The notes under the pieces are model-generated. The model made no database searches, had not been told where the DNA came from, and worked only from the letters and a program-made list of their open reading frames with translations. Positions 23,616-31,170 of a DNA stretch of 64,000 nt are shown here, piece after piece. The first letter of the stretch is position 1, and the number at the start of each line of letters is the position of its first letter. The stretch lies in contig JARUPZ010000010.1 in NCBI GenBank assembly GCA_031213475.1, positions 8,510,898-8,574,897 on the forward strand, written 5' to 3'. Source of the stretch: Nereocystis luetkeana. Lineage: Eukaryota; Sar; Phaeophyceae; Laminariales; Laminariaceae. The translations under genes and the position numbers were made by a program.

Positions 23616-25247
23616 GGCGGTGCTCCCCGGCGGCAGGCCTCGCCCTCCCCAGCAGGAGCACTATCTGCGCTGCCGCTTCGCACCACGCCCGCGCTGATGG
23701 CGGCCCTGTCGCGGGCGCGAGCGACCGTGCTTGACCGCAGGCGCGACGCGGCTGCGGCCACCAAGAGGGCGCGGCAATGGGAGGAACATATGCAGGTACT
23801 CGCGGCGAGGCAGAGGGAAGCGGAGACACAGAGAGCCATCCTCATTCACATTGCGCTACAGTCGTCTGACGACGCAGAGGCTGTCTCGCGGATCGCTGTG
23901 TATTACGAGGACGTGATGCTCGCGAGGAAGGCGGAGGAGGACGCCTTCGTGGCCGCATGGGAAAGAGCAGAAGCCATCGCGAAAGACCTCGAGGAGCGTG
24001 CTTCGGCTTTCGCGGACGCGGCGCGCCGCACCGCGCTAGCCAGCGCCGCCCCCGCCGAGTTTGAGGCCCATCTCGCGAGGGTTGAGGCACGACAGCAGGC
24101 CGCCATTGCCCTCGAGAGGGGCGTGGTCGCGGGCGGCGCCGGCGGGGGGGGGGGGGCTCAGGTGGGCGGAGCTCAAGTGGGCGAGCGACTGACTGCGTGA
24201 CGGATGACAGTTTTTTGTTTTTCTTTTTGCGTTATTTATGTTCTGCTACATGCCGCTTGTTGTTGCGTAATATGTTATCATTGTAGTGCATTATTGTAGT
24301 GCATTCACAGTAGGTGTAGGGCTAGGGTGGAGATGGTGGCCACACGCGGTTATTTTGGAGCGCCGAAAACGCCGAGCACAAGTAGTGGGTACTGAGTATT
24401 GGGTGCAGTACGTGTGACTGCAGACAGTAGGTCCTACCTTGCATGGTTGGTCCTGCAGTAGGCAGCAGATCCTCCAATATACCATGCTGGTGATGACGAG
24501 ATTTACTGTACACAATAGACAGCATACTGTACACAATTGAGAGCTACAGTAGGTCCTACTGTACTACAGTTTGTATACCGTAATACGGTACGAGTAGGAC
24601 CTACAGGTCCTGCTGTAGTACAGTAGACGTAGTGTACTACCGTAGGATGTCTACTGCAATACAGCATGTAAAACAGCACCTGTACTACAGTCGGTACAGT
24701 AGATCCTATCCTCCGGTATGGCTAGCCTACTGCACGCTACAGTAGGTCTCTCTTTCTCCGCATCTCGCTCTTACGTCCAACGGCGTTTCCTTTTTCTTGT
24801 TCCGCACGCGTTTGCCCGCAGGGCTTGCAGCAGCAGTTCCACCAGCAGCAAGTGCAACGACAGCAGCAGCAGCAGCAGCAGCCGCAAGTTCAGCAGCAGA
24901 TCCGGCAGCAGCCGCAAGTTCAGCACCAGCAGCAGCAGCAGCCGCAAGTTCAGCACCAGCAGCAGCAGCAGCAGCCGCAAGTTCAGCACCAGCACCAGCA
25001 GCAGCAGCCGCAAGTTCAGCACCAGCAGCACCAGCACCAGCGGGTTCAGCAGCGGATCCAGCAGCAGCACCAGCAGCATCAGCACCAGCAGCAGAGGATC
25101 CGGCAGCAGGAGGAGCAGCAGCAGCACCAGCAGCAGGGGCAGGAGCAGCAGGAGCGACGAAACCAGCAGCAGCAGCACCACCACCACCACCAGCAGCAGC
25201 AGCACCACCAGCAGCAGCAGCAGCACCAGCAGCAGCACTTGCGCTGA
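10103..25247 (+). CDS. PHD / extended-PHD / CXXC-cluster chromatin protein gene, 5' end not found
   Basis: Multi-exon gene. Eight exons (10103-10234, 11230-11433, 14218-14271, 14650-16242, 16707-17014, 19533-19898, 20664-20738, 21068-24200) join in phase at GT-AG borders and give about 1,950 residues. An alternative end splices 24161 to a poly-Gln exon at 24822-25247 (about 2,080 residues). Numbering from the first found exon, residues 79-124 form a C4HC3 PHD finger. Residues 618 to about 735 form an extended PHD (C2HC knuckle plus second PHD), the arrangement of BRPF/JADE/AF10 histone readers. Cysteines spread over exons 6-8 form a further zinc cluster like zf-4CXXC_R1. Between and after these are long Ala-, Gly-, Pro- and Gln-rich tracts. 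A histone-reading nuclear role follows from the family. No catalytic domain is visible. The upstream start is missing. Confidence 0.85.
11230..11433 (+). CDS. PHD gene exon: coiled coil plus first half of PHD finger
   Basis: Acceptor TATTGACAG, donor GTGAGA, 68 codons, phase 0 both sides. A charged Arg/Glu/Ala helix of about 33 residues precedes the zinc ligands CYVC, then FCDRC, then HSSC. The finger is completed by the next exon. Zinc-ligand spacing fits a standard PHD. Confidence 0.9.
11469..11652 (+). mobile_element. Poly(C)-element copy in PHD-gene intron
   Basis: The conserved GGCCGTAGTCGTATGACC to AAGCGCGAAGCGCCGTGAGG block is followed by a G-rich stretch and then GTACTCGATAGGAGA, the sequence that normally touches the G run. 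It is probably two partial copies in tandem. Confidence 0.6.
12795..12864 (+). mobile_element. Truncated poly(C)-element beside a G19 run
   Basis: ATGGCCGTAGTCGTATGACC through AATGCCG matches the family and then stops in a G run at 12846-12864. The element is cut off exactly at the homopolymer. Confidence 0.6.
13387..13495. mobile_element. MITE-1 copy in PHD-gene intron
   Basis: Both terminal repeats are clear and TA-flanked. The middle is rearranged and contains CACCAGGTA, a one-base variant of the TACCWGGTA word. Confidence 0.8.
14010..14133. repeat. (CCCT)n microsatellite
   Basis: About 30 CCCT units forming much of the pyrimidine-rich 3' part of the intron that ends at 14217. Proline/serine/leucine frames through it are artefacts. 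Confidence 0.95.
14218..14271 (+). CDS. PHD gene micro-exon completing the first PHD finger
   Basis: 18 codons, phase 0, donor GTGTGA. Encodes the last two zinc ligands in the diagnostic PWYCDFC (Trp two residues before the seventh Cys). It is too short to be found by length, but it restores a canonical C4HC3 finger with the preceding exon. Confidence 0.88.
14650..16242 (+). CDS. PHD gene large exon: low-complexity linker plus C2HC knuckle
   Basis: Acceptor CCACTACCAG, donor GTGGGC, 531 codons, phase 0. The first ~480 residues are Gly/Ala/Ser-rich with an RG/RGG-type block near 15000-15040 and Ala tracts near 15900. The last ~45 residues carry CLLCP, GAF and WCHVLCA, the pre-PHD C2HC knuckle of extended PHD domains. 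In BRPF/JADE this knuckle follows the first PHD closely; here about 490 residues intervene. Confidence 0.9.
16707..17014 (+). CDS. PHD gene exon: second PHD of the extended PHD
   Basis: Acceptor GATATTGCAG, donor GTGAGT, ends in phase 2. Zinc ligands read CGRC, then LLACAEPSC, FHALC and finally CWKH, the usual order for the PHD half of an extended PHD. The remaining ~35 residues are a Gly/Pro-rich linker. The intron before it (16243-16706) is strongly pyrimidine-rich. Confidence 0.9.
17282..17386. mobile_element. MITE-1 copy beside a TATTAATA word
   Basis: Starts TTACGGGGGGCCATAG. The TA that serves as its left target site is the last TA of TATTAATA at 17274-17281, so an insertion site was apparently reused next to an earlier footprint. 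Confidence 0.85.
17779..18655 (-). mobile_element. tRNA-headed SINE, interrupted by a hAT-like element
   Basis: On the minus strand the head has an A-box-like GGTTCAAGTGGTTA and a B box GGGTTCGAGCCCC. The body matches 56286-56640. The element ends in an A run (T run at 17779 on the plus strand). RNA polymerase III transcription is inferred from the boxes. A 536 bp element plus its duplication is inserted at 17995-18538. Confidence 0.8.
17995..18530. mobile_element. hAT-like non-autonomous element with perfect 8 bp duplication
   Basis: Ends are an 18 bp perfect inverted repeat starting CAATGATGTCGGATTACG. CTCTCAAC is duplicated at 17987-17994 and 18531-18538. The uninterrupted SINE at 56.5 kb shows the same site with a single CTCTCAAC, a related empty site. 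Eight-base duplication and CA..TG ends suggest hAT. No transposase frame. Confidence 0.85.
19090..19181. mobile_element. Decayed PAL-95 element
   Basis: Arms AACCCTTGTAGTACCGCACT and GGAGTGCGGTCCTAAAGGG are recognisable. The centre has drifted. Confidence 0.6.
19533..19898 (+). CDS. PHD gene exon: Pro-rich segment and start of CXXC cluster
   Basis: Acceptor CTTTCACAG, donor GTAAGA, phase 2 on both sides. Begins with PKP repeats, continues with about 70 Pro/Ala-rich residues and ends with C-x4-C-x2-C including CHRC, the first ligands of the cluster completed by the next two exons. Reading on past the donor hits a stop at once, so splicing here is required. Confidence 0.85.
20664..20738 (+). 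CDS. PHD gene micro-exon: middle of CXXC cluster
   Basis: 75 bp, acceptor CTTCTGCAG, donor GTATGT, phase 2 in and out. Encodes C-x2-C-x4-C-x2-C (CSTCAERVCVYC). The phase match on both sides and the cysteine spacing support it strongly despite its size. Confidence 0.85.
21068..24200 (+). CDS. PHD gene large 3' exon: end of CXXC cluster, low-complexity, coiled coil
   Basis: Acceptor TTTCTCAG after a very C-rich intron end. Opens with a helix and CYKCRSMCTCARC, a C-x2-C-x3-C-x-C-x2-C block like the last part of 4CXXC_R1 fingers (CRGxCNCxxC in CDCA7). Then come about 550 Ala/Pro/Gly/Ser-rich residues, a charged helical stretch near 22850-23100, poly-Gln tracts at about 23480-23630 and a C-terminal Ala/Glu/Arg coiled coil to about 24130. 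Stop TGA at 24198. A donor CAG/GTGGGC at 24161 offers an alternative splice. Confidence 0.88.
24540..24745. repeat. Dense cluster of TACWGTA palindromes
   Basis: TACAGTA or TACTGTA occurs repeatedly, several overlapping or joined by GGTCC (about seven in 24510-24745). It lies in the possible last intron of the PHD gene. TAC(A/T)GTA is the known footprint left by Sleeping Beauty-type Tc1 elements. Confidence 0.6.
24822..25247 (+). CDS. Possible terminal poly-Gln/His exon of the PHD gene
   Basis: A strong acceptor (GTTTGCCCGCAG) is followed in phase 0 by 141 codons of Gln/His repeats containing PQVQHQ units, then TGA. It would join the donor at 24161 in frame. CAG-type repeats are open in other frames too, so openness is weak evidence; the acceptor and phase are the real support. 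Confidence 0.5.
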   Translation, partial: GLQQQFHQQQVQRQQQQQQQPQVQQQIRQQPQVQHQQQQQPQVQHQQQQQQPQVQHQHQQQQPQVQHQQHQHQRVQQRIQQQHQQHQHQQQRIRQQEEQQQHQQQGQEQQERRNQQQQHHHHHQQQQHHQQQQQHQQQHLR

Positions 25248-25384
25248 GACCCCCGCCGGTGTCAGCTCTACCTCTCTGTTCCTTCCGTTATTGCGTTGTT
25301 GTCGTTGTTCTTGGCGTTATTGGCCTTGGCCTGCCCTGCCTTTCCTTATGTTCGCTTTCCTTGCCATAGCTTACGTTGTTGCCT

Positions 25385-27905
25385 TAGTTGGCGGCGGGAC
25401 TGACGGCCAGCGGTAGTTTATGTGCTTTAATGCCTGGAAACAGGCGCCGCATAGCCGGATGTTGTGGTTGCAGAGAGTGCCTTCGCTTGCCTTGGCTTTC
25501 CTTGCCGTGCCTCACCTTTGCTTTGCCTTTGTCTCGTCTTTTATTACCTTATATCTGCCTTGCCTTGATTGGCGGCGGGACTGACGGCCAGCGGTAGTTT
25601 ATGTGCTTTAATGCCTGGAAACAGGCGCCGCATAGCCGGATGTTGGGGCTTAGGGCGTGGCGGTGGCGGGGGGGGGGGGGGGGGGGGGATGGTGAAGGTT
25701 GAGGTCGTGCTCATCACGTTTTTTTTCCGTCCAACCTGGACTTGGCTTGGCTTGGCTTTCTCTGCCGTGCCTTGCGTTTGCATTCCCTTATGTCTGTCTT
25801 ACCTTGATTGGCGGCGGGACTGACGGCCAGCGGTAGTTTATGTGCTTTAATGCCTGGAAACAGGCGCCGCATAGCCGGATGTTGAGTCTCAGGGGACTTC
25901 AAGGGGGCGGCATTAGCGGGGGCTGTTGAACGTCGTGCTCATCACGTTTTTTTTTTCCGTCCACCCTGGACTTGGCTTGGCTTGGCTTGGCTTTTTTCGC
26001 CGTGCCTTTCGTTTGCATTGCCTTACCTCTGGGTTGCCTTAATTGGCGTCGGGACTGACGGCCAGCGGTAGTTTATGTGCTTTAATGCCCGGAAACAGGC
26101 GCCGCATAGCCGAATGTTGTGTCTTCGGAGGCTTTGAGGGGGCGGCAGTGGCGGGCGGGGGGGAGGGTTGTTGAAGGTTGAGGTCGTGCTCATCACGTTT
26201 TTTTTTTCCGTCCAACCTGGACTTGGCTTGGCTTTTCGTTTCCATGCCTTACCTCTGCGTGGCCTTGATTGGCGGCGGGACTGACGGCCAGCGGTAGTTT
26301 ATGTGCTTCAATGCCTGGAAACAGGCGCCGCATAGCCGGATGTTAAGTCTTGTCTTGAAAGGCTTTGAGGGGGCGGCAGTGGCGGGGGGGGGGGGGGGGG
26401 GGTGTTCAAGGATGAGGTCGTGCTCATCTCATTGTTTTTTCCGCCCATCCTAGGCTTGAGCCTTCCTTGCGGTGCGTTGCTCTTGCTTTGCCTCACATCT
26501 GCCTTGCCTTGATTGGCGGCGGGACTGACGGCCAGCGGTAGTTCATGTGCTTCAATGCCTGGAAACAGGCGCCGCGTGGCCGGATGTTGAGGCTTGGGAG
26601 GCTTCGAGGGGGCGGCAGTGGGGCGGTAAAAGGTTTGAGGTCGTGCTCATCACGTTTGTTTTTCCCGTCCAATCCAGACTTGAATTGGCTTGGCTTTCCT
26701 TGCCGTCTCTTGCCTTGCCTCTGCCTTGCGTCTTCCTTGCCTCCATTGGCGGCTGGACCGACGGCGAGCGGTAGTTTGTGTGCTTCAATGCCTGGAAACA
26801 GGCGCCGCGTGGCCGGATGTTTGGCTTGGGCGAGGGGATGGCAGTGGCGGGGGCGGTAAAACGTTGAGGTCGTGTTCATCGCGGTATGGTGTTTTCGTCC
26901 AACCTTGACTTGGCTCGGCTTTCCTTGACGTGCCTTGCCTTTATTGGCGGCGGATTGACGGCCAGCGGTAGTTTATGTGCTTTAATGCCTGGAAACAGGC
27001 TCCACATGGCCGGATGTTGTTGCTTAGGAGACGAGGAGGAAGTGAAAATGACTGCGACGGCATTAGAACGTTTGAGGTCGTGTTCATGGCGTTTGTTTTG
27101 TTGTGTCCAACTTTGGCTCGGCTCGGCTCTCCTTGCCTTGCGTGTGTCTGGCTTTGCCTTAATTGGCGGCCGGGCTGACGGCAGAGGTAGTTTATGTGCT
27201 TCAATGCCTGGAAACGGGCGCCGCGTGGCCGAATGTTATGGCTTTGAAGATGAGGAAGGGGCGGCAGTGGCGACGGTGGTAAAACGTTGAGGTCGTGGTC
27301 ATCATGTTTTTTTCCCGTCCTACCTGGACGTGACTTGGCTTGGCTTACCTTGCCGCCCCTTGCTTTGCCTTAGTTGACGGCGGGAGAGACGACCAGCAGT
27401 AGTTTATGTGCTTTGATGTCTGGAGGCGCCGCACGGTCGAATGTTGTGGCTTAGGATAGTATGGGGGCGGCAGTGGCGGCGGCGGGAGAACTTTGAGGTG
27501 TTTTTGTTGTTGTCCGACCTTGACGTGGCTTGGCATTCTTTGCCGTGCCTTGCCTTGATTTGTCTTGATTGGCGGCGGGACTGACGGCCAGCGGTAGTTT
27601 ATGTGCTTCAATGCCTGGAAACAGGCGCCGCGTGGCCGGACGTTGTTTGTGGCTCAGGAGAATATGAAGGGGTGGCAGTGGCTGCGGCGCTAGAACGTTG
27701 AGGTCGTGTACACCACGTTTTTTTTTCCGTCCAACCTTGACTTTTTTACTCGACTTGGCTTTTCCTTGTCATGCCTTTGCCTTTTTGCCTCGCTCTGCCC
27801 TTATTGGTGGTAGGACAGAGACGGCCTGCGGTAGTTTATGTGCTTTAATGCCTGGAAACAGGCGCCGCATAGCCGGGTGTTAGGCTTCGGAGAAGATAAG
27901 GGGGG
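25385..27905. repeat. ~230 bp tandem array, 12 units, with conserved stem-loop core
   Basis: Units start near 25398, 25579, 25817, 26050, 26278, 26521, 26757, 26954, 27172, 27386, 27579 and 27822. Each has a conserved ~65 bp core (GACTGACGGCCAGCGG to GCCGCATAGCCGGATG), then a variable G-rich and CTTGG-rich spacer. The core contains the hairpin GCCTG-GAAA-CAGGC inside longer paired arms. No conserved open frame. Confidence 0.9.
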
Positions 27906-28089
27906 GCGGCAGTGGCTGTGGCGGCAGCACGTTGGGGTCGTGGTCATCACGTTGTTGCATCTTTGTACACGTCATCGATAGTAGAAGGGTGGAAGTCGCG
28001 CGCCAGTTTTGTTTTTTTGGAGAGGTTTTATCCACGTCGCGCAGTTGTGACTTGGATTTAAGGGGTCGATCGGGTGATGTGTCCTGTCG

Positions 28090-28665
28090 TCCGGGTTGGT
28101 GTGCGCGCTATACGTGCGTTATACTTATAACTTTGCCACGATGGAGAGCATGTTGGAGTCTTTTTGGGGGAGGGGGAGAGGGGAGGGGTTGTGAGGTGGC
28201 AGTCGTGCAGTGTTCTCAGTCGAGGCTGGTGTGCGTAGCGTATCGTACGTGTGTTGCACCGCACCGTGTCGGGACGATGCGTCGCCGTGTTTTGGCGGGT
28301 GGGGGCTTTCAAGCGCCTCGCCCCTTCTCAAAGCTGTTGTTGGAGGCCAGCGCTGCTTCGTAGGCAGGCGGGCGCAGCCGTGCACTGTGTCGCGGACGGA
28401 GGGTGTCCTTGTTGTGACGATTTTGTTGGAAACTTGGCGGTGGTTAGTGAGCAGGCGCGGTGAGGTGGTTCCACATGACAGGATCTGTACGTACAAAGTA
28501 TATGTACAATGCTTTTGTAGAGCAAACTAGATAGCGCTCCGGGCTGGTGTGCGTAGGAGCGCTGCAACTGTTGTATGTGCGTTGCACCGTACAGACTACA
28601 ACGCCTGGCTGGTGTACGCAGCGCAGTTAGCTGTTGTATATGCGTTGCTGCACCCCGCCGCAATC
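28090..28665. repeat. Dispersed ~60 bp repeat, about four copies
   Basis: GGCTGGTGTGCGTAGCG followed by a variable gap and GTGCGTTGCACCG recurs at about 28095, 28225, 28540 and 28605. It lies between the 230 bp array and the 97 bp satellite. Confidence 0.6.
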
Positions 28666-28810
28666 AGTTTTTTCTTTCGCCCCCTCCCGTTTGGCTTAGT
28701 GTGGGCGGCGGAGGGGAGGGGGACGTGGGTGACGGCAGGGGGACGTGGGTGACGGCAGGGGGTAGCGGTGGCGACGGTTCTAGGGGCTGTAGTGGTGTGG
28801 GGTAGATAGA

Positions 28811-31016
28811 GTACTGCGCTACAGAAGTCGGGTTCCAAGCATGGAGGATGGGGGCCGCCCCTGACTCGCCGCAAGCGAGCATGACAACTGCGTTTTGGCC
28901 AAATCACGTACTGCGCTACAGAAGTCGGGTTCCAAGCATAGAGGATGGGGGCCGCCCCTGACTCGTCGCAAGCGAGCACGACAACTGCGTTTTGGCCTAA
29001 TCACGTACTGCGCTACAGAAGTCGGGTTCCAAGCATAGAGGATGGGGGCCGCCCCTGACTCGCCGCAAGCGAGCATGACAACTGCGTTTTGGTCAAATCA
29101 CGTACTGCGCTACAGAAGTCGGGTTCCAAGCATAGAGGATGGGGGCCGCCCCTGACTCGTCGCGAGCGAGCATGACAACTGCGTTTTGGTCAAATCACGT
29201 ACTGCGCTACAGAAGTCGGGTTCCAAGCATAGAGGATGGGGGCCGCCCCTGACTCGTCGCGAGCGAGCATGACAACTGCGTTTTGGCCAAATCACGTACT
29301 GCGCTACAGAAGTCGGGTTCCAAGCATAGAGGATGGGGGCCGCCCCTGACTCGTCGCGAGCGAGCATGACAACTGCGTTTTGGTCAAATCACGTACTGCG
29401 CTACAGAAGTCGGGTTCCAAGCATAGAGGATGGGGGCCGCCCCTGACTCGTCGCGAGCGAGCATGACAACTGCGTTTTGGTCAAATCACGTATTGCGCTA
29501 CAGAAGTCGGGTTCCAAGCATAGAGGATGGGGGCCGCCCCTGACTCGTCGCGAGCGAGCATGACAACTGCGTTTTGGTCAAATCACGTACTGCGCTACAG
29601 AAGTCGGGTTCCAAGCATAGAGGATGGGGGCCGCCCCTGACTCGTCGCGAGCGAGCATGACAACTGCGTTTTGGCCTAATCACGTACTGCGCTACAGAAG
29701 TCGGGTTCCAAGCATAGAGGATGGGGGCCGCCCCTGACTCGCCGCAAGCGAGCGTGACAACTGCGTTTTGGCCAAATCACGTACTGCGCTACAGAAGTCG
29801 GGTTCCAAGCATAGAGGATGGGGGCCGCCCCTGACTCGTCGCGAGCGAGCATGACAACTGCGTTTTGGCCAAATCACGTACTGCGCTACAGAAGTCGGGT
29901 TCCAAGCATAGAGGATGGGGGCCGCCCCTGACTCGTCGCGAGCGAGCATGACAACTGCGTTTTGGCCAAATCACGTACTGCGCTACAGAAGTCGGGTTCC
30001 AAGCATAGAGGATGGGGGCCGCCCCTGACTCGTCGCGAGCGAGCATGACAACTGCGTTTTGGTCAAATCACGTACTGCGCTACAGAAGTCGGGTTCCAAG
30101 CATAGAGGATGGGGGCCGCCCCTGACTCGTCGCGAGCGAGCATGACAACTGCGTTTTGGCCTAATCACGTACTGCGCTACAGAAGTCGGGTTCCAAGCAT
30201 AGAGGATGGGGGCCGCCCCTGACTCGCCGCAAGCGAGCATGACAACTGCGTTTTGGCCAAATCACGTACTGCGCTACAGAAGTCGGGTTCCAAGCATAGA
30301 GGATGGGGGCCGCCCCTGACTCGTCGCGAGCGAGCATGACAACTGCGTTTTGGTCAAATCACGTACTGCGCTACAGAAGTCGGGTTCCAAGCATAGAGGA
30401 TGGGGGCCGCCCCTGACTCGTCGCGAGCGAGCATGACAACTGCGTTTTGGCCAAATCACGTACTGCGCTACAGAAGTCGGGTTCCAAGCATAGAGGATGG
30501 GGGCCGCCCCTGACTCGTCGCGAGCGAGCATGACAACTGCGTTTTGGTCAAATCACGTACTGCGCTACAGAAGTCGGGTTCCAAGCATAGAGGATGGGGG
30601 CCGCCCCTGACTCGTCGCGAGCGAGCATGACAACTGCGTTTTGGCCTAATCACGTACTGCGCTACAGAAGTCGGGTTCCAAGCATAGAGGATGGGGGCCG
30701 CCCCTGACTCGTCGCAAGCGAGCATGACAACTGCGTTTTGGCCAAATCACGTACTGCGCTACAGAAGTCGGGTTCCAAGCATAGAGGATGGGGGCCGCCC
30801 CTGACTCGTCGCGAGCGAGCGTGACAACTGCGTTTTGGCCAAATCACGTACTGCGCTACAGAAGTCGGGTTCCAAGCATAGAGGATGGGGGCCGCCCCTG
30901 ACTCGTCGCGAGCGAGCATGACAACTGCGTTTTGGCCAAATCACGTACTGCGCTACAGAAGTCGGGTTCCAAGCATAGAGGATGGGGGCCGCCCCTGACT
31001 CGTCGCGAGCGAGCAA
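28811..31016. repeat. 97 bp satellite, 22 full units plus one partial
   Basis: Units begin GTACTGCGCTACAGAAG and follow every 97 bp from 28811 to 30945. The last is cut at about 31016. Differences are few: GCCGCAAG versus GTCGCGAG, and CCAAATC, TCAAATC or CCTAATC at the junction. The 85-residue minus-strand frames recurring every 97 bp are artefacts of a period not divisible by three. Confidence 0.97.
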
Positions 31017-31074
31017 GATGACTGGGTTGCCTCGGCTTGCCTTAGCCTTCGCTCGCCTCTGCCTTTTTTTTGCC

Positions 31075-31170
31075 TTGCTTTGACTGGCGACGGGAAAGAC
31101 AGGCAACGGTAGTCTTGTGTTTTTTTTGTTTTTTTGTTTTTTTTCATGCCTGAAAACCGTCGCCTGCGTG
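31075..31170. repeat. Diverged single unit of the ~230 bp array
   Basis: GACTGGCGACGGGAAAGAC to CATGCCTGAAAACCGTCGCC is a relic of the core seen 12 times at 25.4-27.9 kb. The satellite and 28 kb repeats therefore sit inside, or beside the end of, the older array. Confidence 0.65.

Noticed and set aside
28811-31016. CRISPR-like array
   Set aside because: Repeats are contiguous 97 bp satellite units without unique spacers, in a eukaryotic context with no cas genes.
28811-31016. Internal RNA polymerase III B box in the 97 bp unit (GGGTTCCAAGC)
   Set aside because: Only a partial B-box match and no A box at a suitable distance.
28819-31106. Recurring 85-residue minus-strand open frames
   Set aside because: They repeat every 97 or 291 bp because the satellite unit is not a multiple of three and has few stops. 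No start context, splice sites or domain.
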